In this document: piece after piece, positions 63,918-64,000 of the stretch
How positions within the stretch are numbered: the first letter of the stretch is position 1
Layout of the letters: every line of letters starts with the position of its first letter
Source: Aradus depressus
Lineage: Eukaryota > Arthropoda > Insecta > Hemiptera > Aradidae
Direction: 5' to 3'
NCBI GenBank assembly: GCA_963662175.1
Contig: OY759215.1
Coordinates: 44,781,213 to 44,845,212, forward strand
DNA: 64,000 bases
The notes under the pieces: generated by a model
Seen by the model: only the letters and a program-made list of their open reading frames with translations
Database searches by the model: none
Told to the model about the DNA's origin: nothing
Program-made: the position numbers and the translations under genes

Positions 63918-64000
63918 ATAAATTCAGTAATGCCAGTATGAAATTAATTTGAGAGACTAGAGTGAAAGGAAGAGTACAAAATTGGTTTGTATAATAATAC
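63918..64000. repeat. MITE-M right half, cut by window end
   Basis: GTAATGCCAGTATGAAATTA, TTTGAGAGACTAGAGTGAAA and TTGGTTTGTATAATAA correspond to the right arm of MITE-M (42510-42590). Its end lies beyond the window. Confidence 0.65.

Overview
The window is a repeat-dominated piece of an AT-rich insect (arthropod) nuclear genome. The evidence is two tRNA-derived SINE families, Jockey-, RTE- and R1/I-like non-LTR retrotransposons, pogo/Tigger-type DNA transposon remnants, short MITEs and foldbacks, and SINE tails that match the arthropod telomere pentamer TTAGG. A hemipteran is a reasonable guess, but that is inference. Nothing prokaryotic is seen.

Only one conserved host gene is recognised. 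It is a c-Myc-binding-protein (MYCBP/AMY-1)-like gene on the + strand, with two exons at 33483-33604 and 34932-35265. The exons join cleanly across a phase-2 intron that has itself filled with repeats. The first coding exon was not found.

Layout. 1-10 kb: RTE LINE 3' end; internally deleted Tigger element that keeps its DNA-binding start and a PCNA-box end; SINE1 copies; an 800-bp foldback; a pogo-type element split by a 5'-truncated Jockey LINE. 10-17 kb: modular repeat C, several minisatellites and a decayed LINE. 17.7-21.9 kb: an apparently full-length Jockey-clade LINE on the minus strand with both ORFs open (ORF1 gag with three zinc knuckles; ORF2 with endonuclease and reverse transcriptase). 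22-33 kb: SINEs, LINE tails, poly-G tracts and a perfect 61-bp-arm palindrome. 33.5-35.3 kb: the MYCBP-like gene. 36.3-37.9 kb: a Jockey LINE nested in another Jockey LINE, with a target-site duplication and an uninterrupted relative 8 kb away. 38-64 kb: more SINEs, MITEs, repeat D copies, an R1-like LINE tail, an endonuclease-domain fragment, candidate exons and an unrecognised decayed coding region.

Names SINE1, SINE2, repeat C, repeat D, foldback F and MITE-M are used here only for families defined by comparing copies inside this window. Most of the DNA is transposon-derived. The one system that looks possibly still functional is the minus-strand Jockey element, which could also supply machinery in trans to other non-LTR elements.
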